Shown: positions 16,905-27,782, numbered from the stretch's first letter. The stretch: 43,043 bases of DNA from an uncultured Acetobacteraceae bacterium (GCA_903918195.1 CAIXDS010000215.1:1-43043), one strand, 5' to 3'. The notes: generated from the sequence alone by a model not told the origin. Numbers and translations are program-made.

Positions 16905-18236
16905 ATGTCCACCCACATCCTGATGCCCGCCCTCAGTCCCACCATGACCGAGGGCAAGCTGGCCCGCTGGCTCAAGAAGGTCGGCGATGAGGTGCACGCG
17001 GGCGACGTGATTGCGGAAATCGAGACCGACAAGGCGACCATGGAGGTGGAGGCGGTGGACGAGGGGCGGCTGGCACAGATCCTTGTTCCGGAAGGCGCCG
17101 AGGGGGTGGCGGTGAACACGCCGATCGCCGTGCTTGGCGCTGACGGTGAGGGTGTTTCCAGCGCCCCCGTTCAGCCGGCCGCACCGAAAACCGCGGCCCC
17201 GTTCGAGGCGGCGAAGCCGGTTGCCGCCGCCGTCGCCGCTGTCGAGACCGATTGGGGCGCGACAAAATCGATCACCGTGCGTGAGGCGCTGCGCGACGCC
17301 ATGGCGGCCGAGCTGCGCGCCGATGACCGGGTGTTCCTGCTGGGCGAGGAGGTCGCCCAGTACCAGGGTGCCTACAAGATCAGCCAGGGCCTGCTCGACG
17401 AGTTCGGCCCAAGGCGCATCATCGACACGCCGATCACCGAGCACGGCTTCGCTGGCCTGGCGGTGGGCGCGGCGATGAACGGGCTGAAGCCGATCGTCGA
17501 ATTCATGACTTTCAACTTCGCCATGCAGGCGATCGACCAGATCATCAACTCGGCGGCCAAGACGCTGTACATGTCGGGCGGGCAGATGGGCTGCCCGATC
17601 GTCTTCCGCGGTCCCAACGGCGCGGCCAGCCGGGTCGCCGCCCAGCACAGCCAGTGCTATGCGAGCTGGTACGCGCATTGTCCCGGGCTGAAGGTGGTGG
17701 CGCCGTGGTCGGCCGCCGACGCCAAGGGATTGTTGCGCGCTGCCATCCGCGACCCCAACCCGGTCATTTTCCTGGAAAACGAAATCCTCTACGGCCAGCA
17801 TTTCGAGTGCCCCGTTGACGAGCAATTTGTCCTGCCGATCGGCCGTGCCAGGATCGAGCGGGTCGGCACGGATGTGACGCTGGTGGCGTTCTCCATCATG
17901 GTGGGGGTTGCCCTGAAGGCGGCCGATGCCCTTGCGGAACAGGGCATCTCGGCCGAAGTGATCAACCTGCGCTCGCTGCGCCCGCTCGACATCGACACCG
18001 TTGTCGCCAGCGTGCGAAAGACCACCCGGATCGTCACGGTCGAGGAAGGCTGGCCCTTCGCCGGCATCGGTGCCGAGATCAACATGCAGGTCATCGAGCA
18101 GTGCTTCGACTGGCTCGACGCCCCGCCGGCGCGCGTGCACGGGCTCGACGTGCCGCTGCCTTATGCCGCCAACCTCGAGAAGCTGGCGCTGCCGCAGCCC
18201 GACTGGGTGGTCAACGCCGTGAAGAAGCTGATCTGA
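16905..18236 (+). CDS. pdhB: Pyruvate dehydrogenase E1 component, beta subunit with N-terminal lipoyl domain
   Basis: 443 residues. Residues 1-80 are a lipoyl domain with the modified Lys43 in [13 protein letters not shown] Pro/Ala linker of about 30 residues follows, then the E1-beta transketolase-type domain ([15 protein letters not shown], the [20 protein letters not shown] helix, [16 protein letters not shown]) ending in [15 protein letters not shown]. The lipoyl-E1-beta fusion is known from alphaproteobacteria such as Zymomonas and Sinorhizobium. Its lipoyl domain is nearly identical to that of pdhC next door, also at DNA level, which points to duplication or gene conversion. Confidence 0.97.
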   Translation: MSTHILMPALSPTMTEGKLARWLKKVGDEVHAGDVIAEIETDKATMEVEAVDEGRLAQILVPEGAEGVAVNTPIAVLGADGEGVSSAPVQPAAPKTAAPFEAAKPVAAAVAAVETDWGATKSITVREALRDAMAAELRADDRVFLLGEEVAQYQGAYKISQGLLDEFGPRRIIDTPITEHGFAGLAVGAAMNGLKPIVEFMTFNFAMQAIDQIINSAAKTLYMSGGQMGCPIVFRGPNGAASRVAAQHSQCYASWYAHCPGLKVVAPWSAADAKGLLRAAIRDPNPVIFLENEILYGQHFECPVDEQFVLPIGRARIERVGTDVTLVAFSIMVGVALKAADALAEQGISAEVINLRSLRPLDIDTVVASVRKTTRIVTVEEGWPFAGIGAEINMQVIEQCFDWLDAPPARVHGLDVPLPYAANLEKLALPQPDWVVNAVKKLI

Positions 18237-18258
18237 CCGGGCCGGGAAGGGGACGCAG

Positions 18259-19533
18259 ATGGCCACCAACATCCTGATGCCGGCATTGTCGCCCACCATG
18301 ACCGAGGGCACGCTGGCCCGCTGGCTGAAGAAGGAAGGCGACACCATCAAGGCCGGCGATGTCATCGCCGAAATCGAGACGGACAAGGCGACCATGGAGG
18401 TGGAGGCGGTGGATGAAGGCGTGCTCGGCCGCATTCTGGTCCCCGATGGTACCGCGGGGGTGCAGGTGAATGCGCCGATTGCCGTGCTGGTCGAGTCCGG
18501 CGAGGCGGTGCCCGCAGCCGGTGGCGCACCGCCCCCCGTTGCGCTGTCCACCATTGCGCCGGCGCCTGCGGCGGCGTCGGTTGGCAATGGCCACGATGCC
18601 GGTGACCGCGTATTCGCCTCGCCGCTGGCCCGGCGCATGGCGAAACAGGCGGGTATTTCGCTCACGGCGCTGAAAGGGTCCGGCCCGAACGGGCGGATCG
18701 TGCGCGCCGATATCGAGGCGGCGCAGAAGGGCGGCGTTGCCGCGCCGGTACCTGTCCCGGCCGCTGCGCCCGTGCCGCCTGCCGCGGCACCGGTGCCCGC
18801 CGCTGTCCCCGCGCCCAAGGCCGTCGTGCTCACCGCGCCGCACACGCTGGTGCCACACACCACGGTGCGAAAGATCATCGCCCGGCGGCTGACCGAGGCG
18901 AAGCAGACGGTGCCGCATTTCTACGTGTCGATGGACATTGAACTCGATGCGCTGCTCAAACTGCGCGCCGAGCTCAATCTCCGCAGCGCCAAGGACGGGC
19001 CGGGCGCCGACAAACTTTCGGTCAACGACCTGATCATCAAAGCCGCCGCCGTCACGCTCCGCCGGATTCCGAAAGTGAATGCGGCCTGGACCGATGAGGG
19101 CGTGGCCCTGTTCGACGACGTCGATATTTCGGTGGCGGTGTCGATCCCGGACGGGCTGATCACGCCCATCATTCACCAGGCCGACCGCAAAGGGCTTGCT
19201 GCCATCAGCACCGAAATGAAGGATCTGTCGGCGCGGGCGAAGGCGGGGAAACTGAAGCCCGAGGAGTTCCAGGGCGGCGGGTTCTCGATTTCCAACATGG
19301 GCATGTATGGCGTGTCGAACTTCGCCGCCATCATCAACCCGCCGCAGGCCGGCATTCTCGCGGTCGCCGCCGGCCAGCAACGACCGGTGGTGAAGGATGG
19401 CGGGCTCGCCATTGCCACAATCATGACCTGCACCCTCAGCGTTGACCACCGGGTGATCGACGGCGCGCTGGGGGCGGAATGGCTGGCCGAGTTCAGGCGC
19501 CTGGTGGAAGATCCGCTGAGCCTGCTGTTGTGA
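18259..19533 (+). CDS. pdhC: Dihydrolipoamide acetyltransferase (E2 of pyruvate dehydrogenase)
   Basis: 424 residues. One lipoyl domain (Lys43 in [10 protein letters not shown]), an Ala/Pro linker, a peripheral subunit-binding domain at about 117-156 ([31 protein letters not shown]), a second Ala/Pro-rich linker, and the catalytic CAT domain ending with [15 protein letters not shown], where His397 and Asp401 are the active-site pair. E2 transfers the acetyl group from lipoate to CoA and forms the core of the complex. SD GGAAGGGG lies shortly before ATG 18259. The stop overlaps the next start by four bases. Confidence 0.97.
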   Translation: MATNILMPALSPTMTEGTLARWLKKEGDTIKAGDVIAEIETDKATMEVEAVDEGVLGRILVPDGTAGVQVNAPIAVLVESGEAVPAAGGAPPPVALSTIAPAPAAASVGNGHDAGDRVFASPLARRMAKQAGISLTALKGSGPNGRIVRADIEAAQKGGVAAPVPVPAAAPVPPAAAPVPAAVPAPKAVVLTAPHTLVPHTTVRKIIARRLTEAKQTVPHFYVSMDIELDALLKLRAELNLRSAKDGPGADKLSVNDLIIKAAAVTLRRIPKVNAAWTDEGVALFDDVDISVAVSIPDGLITPIIHQADRKGLAAISTEMKDLSARAKAGKLKPEEFQGGGFSISNMGMYGVSNFAAIINPPQAGILAVAAGQQRPVVKDGGLAIATIMTCTLSVDHRVIDGALGAEWLAEFRRLVEDPLSLLL

Positions 19534-20012
19534 GCGGCGGCGTCACCCTCCGCGATGCGGTGCCGGGCGACGAGGCGCTGGTCGCGCAGTTCGTTCGCGA
19601 ACTGGCGGAGTACGAAAACCTGCTGCACGAGGTGCGCGGCACCGAAGCGGATTTCCGCCGCGCCCTGTTCGGCAAGCCGCCGCGCGCCTGGGCGTTGTTC
19701 GCCGAGATCGACGAACAACCGGTTGGCTTTGCCGTGTGGTTCTACAGTTTTTCGACCTTTGCGGCGAAGCCGGGGCTCTATGTCGAGGATGTGTTCGTCG
19801 CCCCCGAGCATCGTGGCCGCGGGATCGGCCGGATGATCTTCTGCGATCTCGCCCGCCGCGCGCTGGATGAAGGCTGCGGGCGCATGGACTGGTCGGTGCT
19901 GAACTGGAACGCGCCGGCGATCGGGTTCTACCGCTCGATCGGCGCGCGCGCGGTGGACGATTGGACGGTGCAACGACTCGACGGTGATGTGCTGCGGGCG
20001 TTTGCCGGGTAG
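19530..20012 (+). CDS. GNAT acetyltransferase, diamine/thialysine-type (SSAT-like)
   Basis: 160 residues. GTG 19530 overlaps the pdhC stop (GTGA), so translation is coupled. The GNAT fold shows the acetyl-CoA pyrophosphate loop [15 protein letters not shown] and a C-terminal [19 protein letters not shown] motif. The GLYVEDVFV strand and [14 protein letters not shown] stretch resemble the spermidine/thialysine N-acetyltransferase branch. The substrate is unproven. Its position between E2 and E3 would couple an acetyl-CoA consumer to the complex that makes acetyl-CoA. Confidence 0.85.
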   Translation: MSGGVTLRDAVPGDEALVAQFVRELAEYENLLHEVRGTEADFRRALFGKPPRAWALFAEIDEQPVGFAVWFYSFSTFAAKPGLYVEDVFVAPEHRGRGIGRMIFCDLARRALDEGCGRMDWSVLNWNAPAIGFYRSIGARAVDDWTVQRLDGDVLRAFAG

Positions 20013-20024
20013 GTCGTTGAAAGC

Positions 20025-20043
20025 CCCCCTCCAGGGGAGGGGG
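20025..20043. repeat. C-run/G-run hairpin in GNAT-lpdA gap
   Basis: CCCCCTCC and GGAGGGGG (arms 20025-20032 and 20036-20043) pair around an AGG loop in the 50-bp gap before lpdA. It could be a processing or partial termination signal that lowers read-through into lpdA; alternatively it is a small intergenic repeat. Confidence 0.45.
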
Positions 20044-20062
20044 AGAAGAAAGGACGGAAACG

Positions 20063-21460
<1,398 letters not shown>

Positions 21461-21502
21461 CCAGCGCGCGCGGGCACCCACCCGCGGCGTCAGGGATTGC
21501 GC

Positions 21503-22456
21503 ATGACCACCCGCGTCGTCATCGATCACGCTGCCGCCCGGCACCCGGAGAAGGCGCACCGGCCGGACAACCCGATCCAGCGCAAACCGGCCTGGATCCG
21601 GGTGAAGGCGCCGACGCATCCGGTCTACACCGAAACCCGCGACCTGATGCGCGGCCAGCGGCTGCACACGGTGTGCGAGGAAGCGTCCTGCCCGAATATC
21701 GGCGAGTGCTGGAGCCGGCGCCACGCCACCATGATGATCATGGGCGACACCTGCACCCGCGCCTGCAGCTTCTGCAATATCCGCACCGGCCTGCCCGGCC
21801 CGCTCGATGCCGGCGAGCCGGAGCGGGTGGCCGATGCCGTCGCCCGGCTCGGCCTGCGCCACGTGGTGGTCACCTCGGTTGACCGCGACGACCTGGACGA
21901 TGGCGGGGCGGCGCATTTCGCCGCCGTTATCCGTGCCATCCGCGCCGCCGCCACGGGCACCACCGTCGAGGTGCTGACCCCGGATTTCCTGCGCAAGCCA
22001 TGCGCTGTTGAAATCGTCGTGGCGGCCCGGCCCGACGTGTTCAACCACAATCTGGAAACGGTGCCGCGCCTGTATCCGTCGATCCGTCCGGGCGCCCGCT
22101 ACTACCAGTCGCTGCGGCTGCTCGACAGCGTCAAGCGGCTGGACCCCGGCATCTTCACCAAATCCGGCCTGATGGTGGGGCTGGGCGAGGCGCGCGGCGA
22201 GATCCTGCAGGTGATGGACGACCTGCGTGTGGCGGAGGTGGACTTCCTCACCATCGGCCAGTATCTCCAGCCCACCGTGAAACATGCTGCCGTGGCGGAA
22301 TTCGTGACCCCAGATGCCTTCGACGAATATGCCAGCCTGGCCCGCGCCCGCGGTTTTCTGCTGGTGTCCGCCACCCCGCTCACCCGCAGTTCGTACCACG
22401 CGGACGCCGATTTCGCCGCGCTGAAGGCGGCGCGCCATGCCTTTGCGGCGGCCTGA
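21503..22456 (+). CDS. lipA: Lipoyl synthase
   Basis: 317 residues. This radical-SAM enzyme inserts two sulfurs into octanoyl-lysine of lipoyl domains. The auxiliary cluster cysteines are in [12 protein letters not shown] and the radical-SAM cluster in [25 protein letters not shown] and the C-terminal SSYHAD are family hallmarks. ATG 21503 is the start; an in-frame TTG lies two codons upstream. Its presence in the pdh operon places the lipoylation step with its E1-beta and E2 substrates; lipB is not in this window. Confidence 0.97.
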   Translation: MTTRVVIDHAAARHPEKAHRPDNPIQRKPAWIRVKAPTHPVYTETRDLMRGQRLHTVCEEASCPNIGECWSRRHATMMIMGDTCTRACSFCNIRTGLPGPLDAGEPERVADAVARLGLRHVVVTSVDRDDLDDGGAAHFAAVIRAIRAAATGTTVEVLTPDFLRKPCAVEIVVAARPDVFNHNLETVPRLYPSIRPGARYYQSLRLLDSVKRLDPGIFTKSGLMVGLGEARGEILQVMDDLRVAEVDFLTIGQYLQPTVKHAAVAEFVTPDAFDEYASLARARGFLLVSATPLTRSSYHADADFAALKAARHAFAAA

Positions 22457-22473
22457 CATGATTGCGGTCTGAC

Positions 22474-22953
22474 ATGCCCACGCACACGGAAACCCGCATC
22501 ATTCCCTACCGGGCCGAGCAGATGTGGGACCTGGTGGCCGATGTCGATCGCTATCCGCAATTCCTGCCCTGGTGCGTCGGCGCGAAGGTGCGCCAGCAGA
22601 CCGCCACGCTGCAGATTGCCGACATGTCGATCGGCTTCGGTCCGTTCCGCGAGAGCTTCACCAGCCGCAATACCTTGTTGCGTCCGCAATACATCAAGGT
22701 GCGCTACGAGCGCGGCCCCTTTCGCTACCTCAACAACGACTGGTTCTTCGCCCCCGACCCGCGCGGCTGCAAAGTGGATTTCTGGGTCGATTTCGAATTC
22801 CGCAGCCGCATCCTGCAAAGTGCCATCGGCGTCGTGTTCAACGAGGCGACGCGGCGCATGGTCAACGCCTTCCTGCGCCGCGCCCGCGACATCTACGGCG
22901 CCCCGCAGGCCGCCGTCCCCGCGGGCGGACAGGTCGGTCCGCAGCGGGTCTGA
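22474..22953 (+). CDS. COQ10/RatA-type SRPBCC lipid-binding protein
   Basis: 159 residues with the START/polyketide-cyclase fold of the COQ10 family: an IPYRAEQMWDLVADVDRYPQ start, FLPWC, an RNTLLRPQYIKVRYE strand and VDFWVDFEFRSRILQ before the long C-terminal helix. COQ10 homologues bind ubiquinone and aid respiration; bacterial ones are also called RatA-like, but the toxin activity reported for RatA should not be assumed. It usually follows lipA in alphaproteobacteria. Start ATG 22474 lies 18 bp after the lipA stop. Confidence 0.88.
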   Translation: MPTHTETRIIPYRAEQMWDLVADVDRYPQFLPWCVGAKVRQQTATLQIADMSIGFGPFRESFTSRNTLLRPQYIKVRYERGPFRYLNNDWFFAPDPRGCKVDFWVDFEFRSRILQSAIGVVFNEATRRMVNAFLRRARDIYGAPQAAVPAGGQVGPQRV

Positions 22954-22954
22954 C

Positions 22955-24016
22955 ATGACCTACGCCCCGCCGCGTCCCGATCCCGCGTTGCCGCCGGTGC
23001 GGGTGAACCTGTTCTCCGACACGCAGACGCGGCCGACGGCGGCGATGAAGGCGGCGATGATGGCGGCGGAGGTCGGCGACGAGCAGGCCGGCGAGGACCC
23101 CACGGTGTGGGCGCTGTGCGACCGCATGGCCGCCCTGCTCGGCAAGGAAGCCGCTGTGTTCCTGCCCAGCGGCACGATGTGCAACCAGATCGCCATCCTG
23201 ACCCATTGCCGCCCCGGTGACGAAATCCTGGCGCACGAGACGGCGCATATCCTCACCAGCGAAGGCAGCGGCGGCGCCGCCCTGGCCGGCGCGCAGATCA
23301 CCCCGCTGCCCGGCCCGCGCGGCCAGTTCGACGCCGACGCCATGCGCGCCGCGCTGCGCCCGCGCGGCTCGCGCTATGCCCCGCTGCAGGCCTTGCTGGA
23401 GGTCGAGCAGACCGCCAATTCCGGCGGCGGCACGGTATGGCCGCTCGATCGTCTCACCGCGGTCGCCCTGGTCGCCCACGAGGCCGGTCTGGCCACCCAC
23501 ATGGACGGCGCCCGGCTGATGAACGCCGCCATCGCCGCCGGCGTGCCGGCCGCTTCGATGGTGGCCGGGTATGACAGCGTGTGGCTGGACTTCACCAAGG
23601 GCCTGGGCGCGCCGCTCGGCGCCGTGCTGTGCGGCAGTTCGGGCTTCATCGGCCGCGCCTGGCGCTGGAAGCAGCGCATGGGCGGCTCCCTGCGCCAGGG
23701 CGGCATCTGCGCCGCGGCCTGCCTGTACGCGCTGGACCACCACATCGACCGCCTGGCCGAGGACCACACCAACGCCCGCGCCCTGGCCCAAGGACTCGCG
23801 CAGATCCCCGGCATCACCGTCGAACCGCCGGAAACCAACCTGGTGTTCTTCGACACCAAGGGCACCGGCCTGACCGCGGCGGACCTGCTCGCCCGGGTGC
23901 GCCCACACGGCGTGAGCTTCTCAATCAACAGCACCTGGCGCGCGCGCGCCTGCACCCACCTGGACGTGACCAGCGCGCAGATCGACGAGGCGCTGGAGGT
24001 GATCCGGGGGGCGTAA
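22955..24016 (+). CDS. Low-specificity L-threonine aldolase
   Basis: 353 residues of a fold-type I PLP enzyme. RVNLFSDTQTRPTAAM is the family N-terminus, HETAHILTSEGSGGAAL and MDGARLMNAA bind PLP, and Lys215 in DFTKGLGAPLGAVLCGS is the Schiff-base lysine. It splits threonine or allo-threonine to glycine and acetaldehyde. The ATG overlaps the preceding COQ10 gene stop region (one-base gap). Its own TAA stop is formed by the first three bases of a 124-bp palindromic element. Confidence 0.93.
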   Translation: MTYAPPRPDPALPPVRVNLFSDTQTRPTAAMKAAMMAAEVGDEQAGEDPTVWALCDRMAALLGKEAAVFLPSGTMCNQIAILTHCRPGDEILAHETAHILTSEGSGGAALAGAQITPLPGPRGQFDADAMRAALRPRGSRYAPLQALLEVEQTANSGGGTVWPLDRLTAVALVAHEAGLATHMDGARLMNAAIAAGVPAASMVAGYDSVWLDFTKGLGAPLGAVLCGSSGFIGRAWRWKQRMGGSLRQGGICAAACLYALDHHIDRLAEDHTNARALAQGLAQIPGITVEPPETNLVFFDTKGTGLTAADLLARVRPHGVSFSINSTWRARACTHLDVTSAQIDEALEVIRGA

Positions 24017-24137
24017 GGAAGGCCAGGGCTCTGCCCTGGACCCGCTAAGGGCGGAGCCCTTAGAACCCATTCAAGTGATGGGGTCCAGGGGCCTCTCGGC
24101 CCTTGGCGGGTCCAGGGCAGAGCCCTGGCCTTCCTTA
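24014..24137. repeat. Complete 124-bp palindromic element with 32-bp terminal inverted repeats
   Basis: The first 32 bases (24014-24045) and last 32 (24106-24137) are perfect reverse complements, beginning TAAGGAAGGCCAGGGC and each containing an internal CAGGGC-TCT-GCCCTG hairpin. An inverted copy lies at 30755-30878 and a half copy at 32-105. It sits between convergent genes, supplies the stop codon of threonine aldolase, and encodes the last 21 residues and stop codon of the TetR regulator. No transposase is present. Confidence 0.9.
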
Positions 24138-24754
24138 CTCCCGAACGCCCGCACCCACGTCTCAACCGCGCTTGTCACGGTCTCGTCGATTTCCGTGTCG
24201 CTGGCGGGTGGCGGCAGGGCGAGGCTGGTGCGCAGGAACACGTCCGAGCGCAGCAGGGCCATGAACTGGTGGGTGGCGATCAGCGTGTCCGGTGTCTGCA
24301 CGAGGCCCTGGGCGGCCAGGGTCTCCAGCCAGGTGCGGAATCGGTAGCAGAATTTCTGCGGCCCGTTCTCGTAAAACGCGTGGCCGAGTTCGGGGAAGCG
24401 GGCGCTTTCGGCAATGGCGATGCGCAGGATGGACAAAGTTCGTTCCTGCAGCAGGAAGCGCAGCATGCGTTGGCCGATCGCCAGCAATGCCGCGCGCAGG
24501 TCCGGCACGGTGTCCGGGAACAGCTCCTCGATTACTGGGCTCAGGCAGCCCTTTTCGGCGACGATGCTGGCGAACAGCGCGTCCTTCGAGGCGAAATACG
24601 CATACAGCGTCGCCTTGGACACGCAGGCAAGCCGCGCCACCGCGTCCATGCTGACGGCGCCGTAGCCATGCGCGAGGAACAGCGCCTCGGCGGCTTGCAC
24701 GATTTGCCGATGCTTGGGCGAGATTTCGGTTGGGAGGGGGGAGGCGCCGTCCAT
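24071..24754 (-). CDS. TetR/AcrR-family transcriptional regulator
   Basis: 227 residues. The N-terminal HTH reads RQIVQAAEALFLAHGYGAVSM and ACVSKATLYAYFASKDALF, a standard TetR DNA-binding domain, followed by an all-helical ligand domain. It is divergent from the emrA-emrB-like pair and a long inverted repeat lies between them, so it most likely represses the pump and itself. The final residues after WVRAF are unusual: from about [21 protein letters not shown] onward the protein is read from the palindromic element, so the natural C-terminus was probably replaced. Confidence 0.92.
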   Translation of the reverse strand: MDGASPLPTEISPKHRQIVQAAEALFLAHGYGAVSMDAVARLACVSKATLYAYFASKDALFASIVAEKGCLSPVIEELFPDTVPDLRAALLAIGQRMLRFLLQERTLSILRIAIAESARFPELGHAFYENGPQKFCYRFRTWLETLAAQGLVQTPDTLIATHQFMALLRSDVFLRTSLALPPPASDTEIDETVTSAVETWVRAFGSKEGQGSALDPPRAERPLDPIT

Positions 24755-24781
24755 GCCCGTACTCTGGCCGGTGCGGTTGCC

Positions 24782-24829
24782 CCGGTCAAGGGTAAACTGA
24801 ACTGAACGGTTCAGTTTACCCTTGACCGG
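24782..24829. promoter_or_regulatory. Divergent promoter/operator for TetR and EmrAB genes
   Basis: A perfect inverted repeat with 21-bp arms (24782-24802 and 24809-24829) around a six-base centre; the inner part reads ACTGAAC-TGAACG-GTTCAGT. Each arm ends in an outward-facing TTGACC that fits a -35 box, with weak -10 candidates 17 bases on (CATTGT at 24845 to the right; CAGAGT to the left). A TetR dimer, or two, bound here would cover both promoters. Confidence 0.75.
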
Positions 24830-24877
24830 CGCCCCCGTCGTCGCCATTGTTGCGGGGCCAACAATCGGGACTCCGCG

Positions 24878-26056
24878 ATGAATGCCGTTTCCGACAAGCC
24901 CGCGGCTTCCGTCACCAACGCCGCCAGCGCCCCCCTGCCGGCGCCGGAGTCCGTGCCGGCGCCGTCGCGACGCTGGCGCATCCCACGCCTGCTCCTGCTG
25001 GGGCTGCTGGCGCTCGCGGCGGGGCTTGCCGGCAATTGGTGGTTCACCGAGGGGCGCTGGCTGGAGAGCACCGACGATGCCTATGTGCAGGGCGACATCG
25101 CCGTGCTGTCCACGCGCATCGAGGGCGATGTCGTCGCCATCCATGTCGCCGACAACCAGCCTGTGCGTGCCGGCGACAAGCTGATCTCGCTCGATCCGGC
25201 GGACTGGTCGGCGCGGCTGGACGAGGCGCGCGCCAGCGCGGCCGAGGCCGCCGCCGCGGTCGTCACGGCGCGGCGCCAGGTGGAGCAGAGCCGCAGCGCC
25301 ATCGCCCAGGCCGAGGCGATGATGGCGCAGGCCAGTGCCGAACTGACCCGCGCCGCCGCCGAGGCCGGCCGCAGTGGCGCGCTGGTCGGCGCCGGCTGGA
25401 CCTCGCGCCAGGCCAACGAGCAGGCGGTGGCCGACCGCCAGAAGGCCGAGGCGCAGCTCGCCGCCGCCCGCGCCCAGCACGCCACCGCCGAACAGGCGCT
25501 GGCGGTGGCCGAGGCCCAGGTGCCGCAGGCGGAGGCGCACGCAGCCGTGGCCGAGGCCGCCGCGCGGCTGGCCGCCAATAATCTCTCCTACACGGTCATC
25601 CGCGCCCCGTTCGACGGCATTGTCGGCAACCGGGCGACGCAGCTCGGCCAGCATGTGCAGCCCGGCCAGCTGCTGATTGCCGTGGCCCCGCCGGCGCCGC
25701 GGCTGTTCGTGGTGGCCAATTTCAAGGAAACCCAGTTGCGCCGCATGCGCGCCGGCCAGCGCGTCTGGCTGACCCCGGACATTGATGGCTCGGCGGTCGC
25801 GCAGGCGCGGGTGGACAGTCTGGCGCCGGCCACCGGCGCGCTGTTCTCCCTGCTGCCGCCGGAGAACGCGACCGGCAACTTCACCAAGGTGGTGCAGCGC
25901 GTGCCGGTGAAGATCGTGCTCGACCCCGATGCGGCGGTGGCGGCGCACTGGCTGCGCGCCGGCCTGTCGGTGACCGCCGAGGTGGACACGCGCGCGGTCG
26001 GGGAGTCGCGGCAGGGCATGCTGGGGGCGGCGGCGGCCACGCTCGGGCTTAAATGA
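24878..26056 (+). CDS. EmrA/HlyD-type membrane fusion protein
   Basis: 392 residues. A short cytosolic Pro/Ala-rich tail, one membrane anchor (RLLLLGLLALAAGLAGNWW, about 33-52), the biotinyl-lipoyl-like hairpin half STDDAYVQGDIAVLSTRIEG, a long alpha-helical coiled-coil hairpin (Ala/Glu/Gln rich, about 110-230), the matching half-motif VIRAPFDGIVGNR, and a beta-barrel with FKETQLRRMRAGQ. EmrA links the inner-membrane pump to an outer-membrane channel, which is not encoded here. The cognate pump gene follows 10 bp later. Confidence 0.93.
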   Translation: MNAVSDKPAASVTNAASAPLPAPESVPAPSRRWRIPRLLLLGLLALAAGLAGNWWFTEGRWLESTDDAYVQGDIAVLSTRIEGDVVAIHVADNQPVRAGDKLISLDPADWSARLDEARASAAEAAAAVVTARRQVEQSRSAIAQAEAMMAQASAELTRAAAEAGRSGALVGAGWTSRQANEQAVADRQKAEAQLAAARAQHATAEQALAVAEAQVPQAEAHAAVAEAAARLAANNLSYTVIRAPFDGIVGNRATQLGQHVQPGQLLIAVAPPAPRLFVVANFKETQLRRMRAGQRVWLTPDIDGSAVAQARVDSLAPATGALFSLLPPENATGNFTKVVQRVPVKIVLDPDAAVAAHWLRAGLSVTAEVDTRAVGESRQGMLGAAAATLGLK

Positions 26057-26066
26057 GCGTCGTTCA

Positions 26067-27602
26067 ATGAGCGCCGGGGCGAACACTTGGCGCGACTGGG
26101 TCGGCTTCGCCAGCATGGTGGTGGGCATGTTCATGTCCATCCTCGACATCCAGGTGGTCAGCGCCTCGATTGCCGAAATCCAGGCCGGGCTGGCCGCCAG
26201 CGCCGACGAGGTGGCCTGGGTGCAGACCAGCTATCTGGTGGCCGAGATCGTTATGATCCCGCTCTCCGGCTGGCTGTCGCGGGCGTTGTCGACGCGCGTG
26301 CTCTATGTGCTGAGCGCGCTCGGCTTCACGCTGTTCTCGGTGCTGTGCGCCTCGGCCTCCTCGCTGCCCGAGATGATTCTGTGGCGGGCGCTGCAGGGAT
26401 TTTCCGGTGGGGCGATGATCCCGACGGTGTTTGCCACCGCGTTCCTGCTGTTTCCCGGCCAGCGGCGCACCCAGGTTTCGGTGATCATCGCCCTGACCGC
26501 GACGCTGGCCCCCACCATCGGCCCGACCCTCGGCGGCTGGCTGACCGAGGAATTCTCCTGGCACTGGCTGTTCCTGATCAACGTGGTGCCCGGCCTGGCG
26601 GCGGCGGCCTCGGTATGGGCGTTCATCGACATCGACCGCCCCGTCCTGGGCCTGCTGCGGCGCTTCGACTTTCTGGGCCTGATCCTCATGGCGGCCTTCC
26701 TCGGCAGCCTCGAATACGTGCTGGAGGAGGGCAACCGGAATGACTGGTTCGAGGACGATACCATCACCTTCTTCGCGGTGCTGTCGGCCGTCTCGGCGGT
26801 GCTTTTTTTCCATCGCATGCTGACCCGCTCGGACCCGCTGGTCGATCTGAGTCCCCTGGGCAACCGCAATTTTGCGATCTGCTGCCTGCTCGCCGGCGTC
26901 ATCGGCGTCGGGCTGTACGGCGCGACCTTCATCATGCCGCTGTACCTCGGCCAGGTGCGCGCTTTCGACAGCTTCGAGATCGGCAAGGCGATGCTGGCGA
27001 CCGGGGCGGCGATGTTCGTCACCGGGCCGATCGCCGGGCGGCTGTCCCGCTCGGTCGATTTGCGGGGGATGGCGGCGTTCGGATTGCTCTGCTTCGGTAT
27101 CTCCTGCTGGTGGCTGGCGCACCTGACCAGCCTGTCCGGGACGTGGGAGATCATGGCGCCGCAGGCCATGCGCGGCTTCTCGCTGATGTTCCTGTTCGTG
27201 CCGGTCAACCAGCTTTCGCTCGGCACGCTGCCGCCGGTGGCACTGAAGAACGCGTCCGGCGTGTACAATCTGGTGCGCAACCTCGGCGGCGCCATCGGCA
27301 TCGCCACGCTGGGCACGCTGGCCACCACGCGCACCACGGTGCATTCGCTGCACCTGCACGAGCAGGTGGGCTGGGGACGAATGGCCGCGACCAATGCGCT
27401 CGCCCACATGACGCAGTTGCTCACGGCGACCAAGGCGGGTGCTGCGCATCTGGCGGCGCTGCGCCGCCTGTCATTGCTGGTGCAGCAACAGGCGCTGACG
27501 CTGGCCTATAACGACGTGCTGCTGGTCATGGGGCTGTGCTTTTTCGCCGCGCTGCCACTGACCCTGTTGCTGACCAGGCCGCGCGCCGCGCCGGCGCACT
27601 GA
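26067..27602 (+). CDS. EmrB/QacA-type MFS multidrug transporter (DHA2, 14 TM)
   Basis: 511 residues with about 14 hydrophobic segments. Diagnostic motifs: DIQVVSASIAEIQAGL in TM1, VAWVQTSYLVAEIVMIPLSG, the TM5 motif C-like LAPTIGPTLGGWLTE with FSWHWLFLINVVPG, and the late IGIATLGTLATTR. It exports hydrophobic drugs by proton antiport with the EmrA-type partner upstream. No strong SD precedes ATG 26067, consistent with coupling to emrA. TetR-controlled expression is inferred from the divergent operator. Confidence 0.94.
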   Translation: MSAGANTWRDWVGFASMVVGMFMSILDIQVVSASIAEIQAGLAASADEVAWVQTSYLVAEIVMIPLSGWLSRALSTRVLYVLSALGFTLFSVLCASASSLPEMILWRALQGFSGGAMIPTVFATAFLLFPGQRRTQVSVIIALTATLAPTIGPTLGGWLTEEFSWHWLFLINVVPGLAAAASVWAFIDIDRPVLGLLRRFDFLGLILMAAFLGSLEYVLEEGNRNDWFEDDTITFFAVLSAVSAVLFFHRMLTRSDPLVDLSPLGNRNFAICCLLAGVIGVGLYGATFIMPLYLGQVRAFDSFEIGKAMLATGAAMFVTGPIAGRLSRSVDLRGMAAFGLLCFGISCWWLAHLTSLSGTWEIMAPQAMRGFSLMFLFVPVNQLSLGTLPPVALKNASGVYNLVRNLGGAIGIATLGTLATTRTTVHSLHLHEQVGWGRMAATNALAHMTQLLTATKAGAAHLAALRRLSLLVQQQALTLAYNDVLLVMGLCFFAALPLTLLLTRPRAAPAH

Positions 27603-27782
27603 CCGAAGGCGACACGTACCAATTCCGATTCAGGGGGGGCGAGGCGGAAGATTCGGGCTGCGTTACCCGGCTGATTCGCGAATTCTTGTGCATCGTCGGA
27701 TGGAATAGCTTGCCTGAATTATCGGCATGTGGCAACGTTGTTGTTGCGTACAAGCTGCCGGTAACCGGTAAGGAGCGCGTCA

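Noticed and set aside
22541..22953. Upstream extension of the threonine aldolase into the COQ10-type gene
   Set aside because: The frame is open but encodes only an Arg/Ser/Pro-rich shadow; the aldolase family starts at MTYAPPRPDPALP.
24014..24137. Insertion sequence
   Set aside because: Terminal inverted repeats are present, but the element is only 124 bp, with no transposase and no clear target duplication; called a repeat instead.
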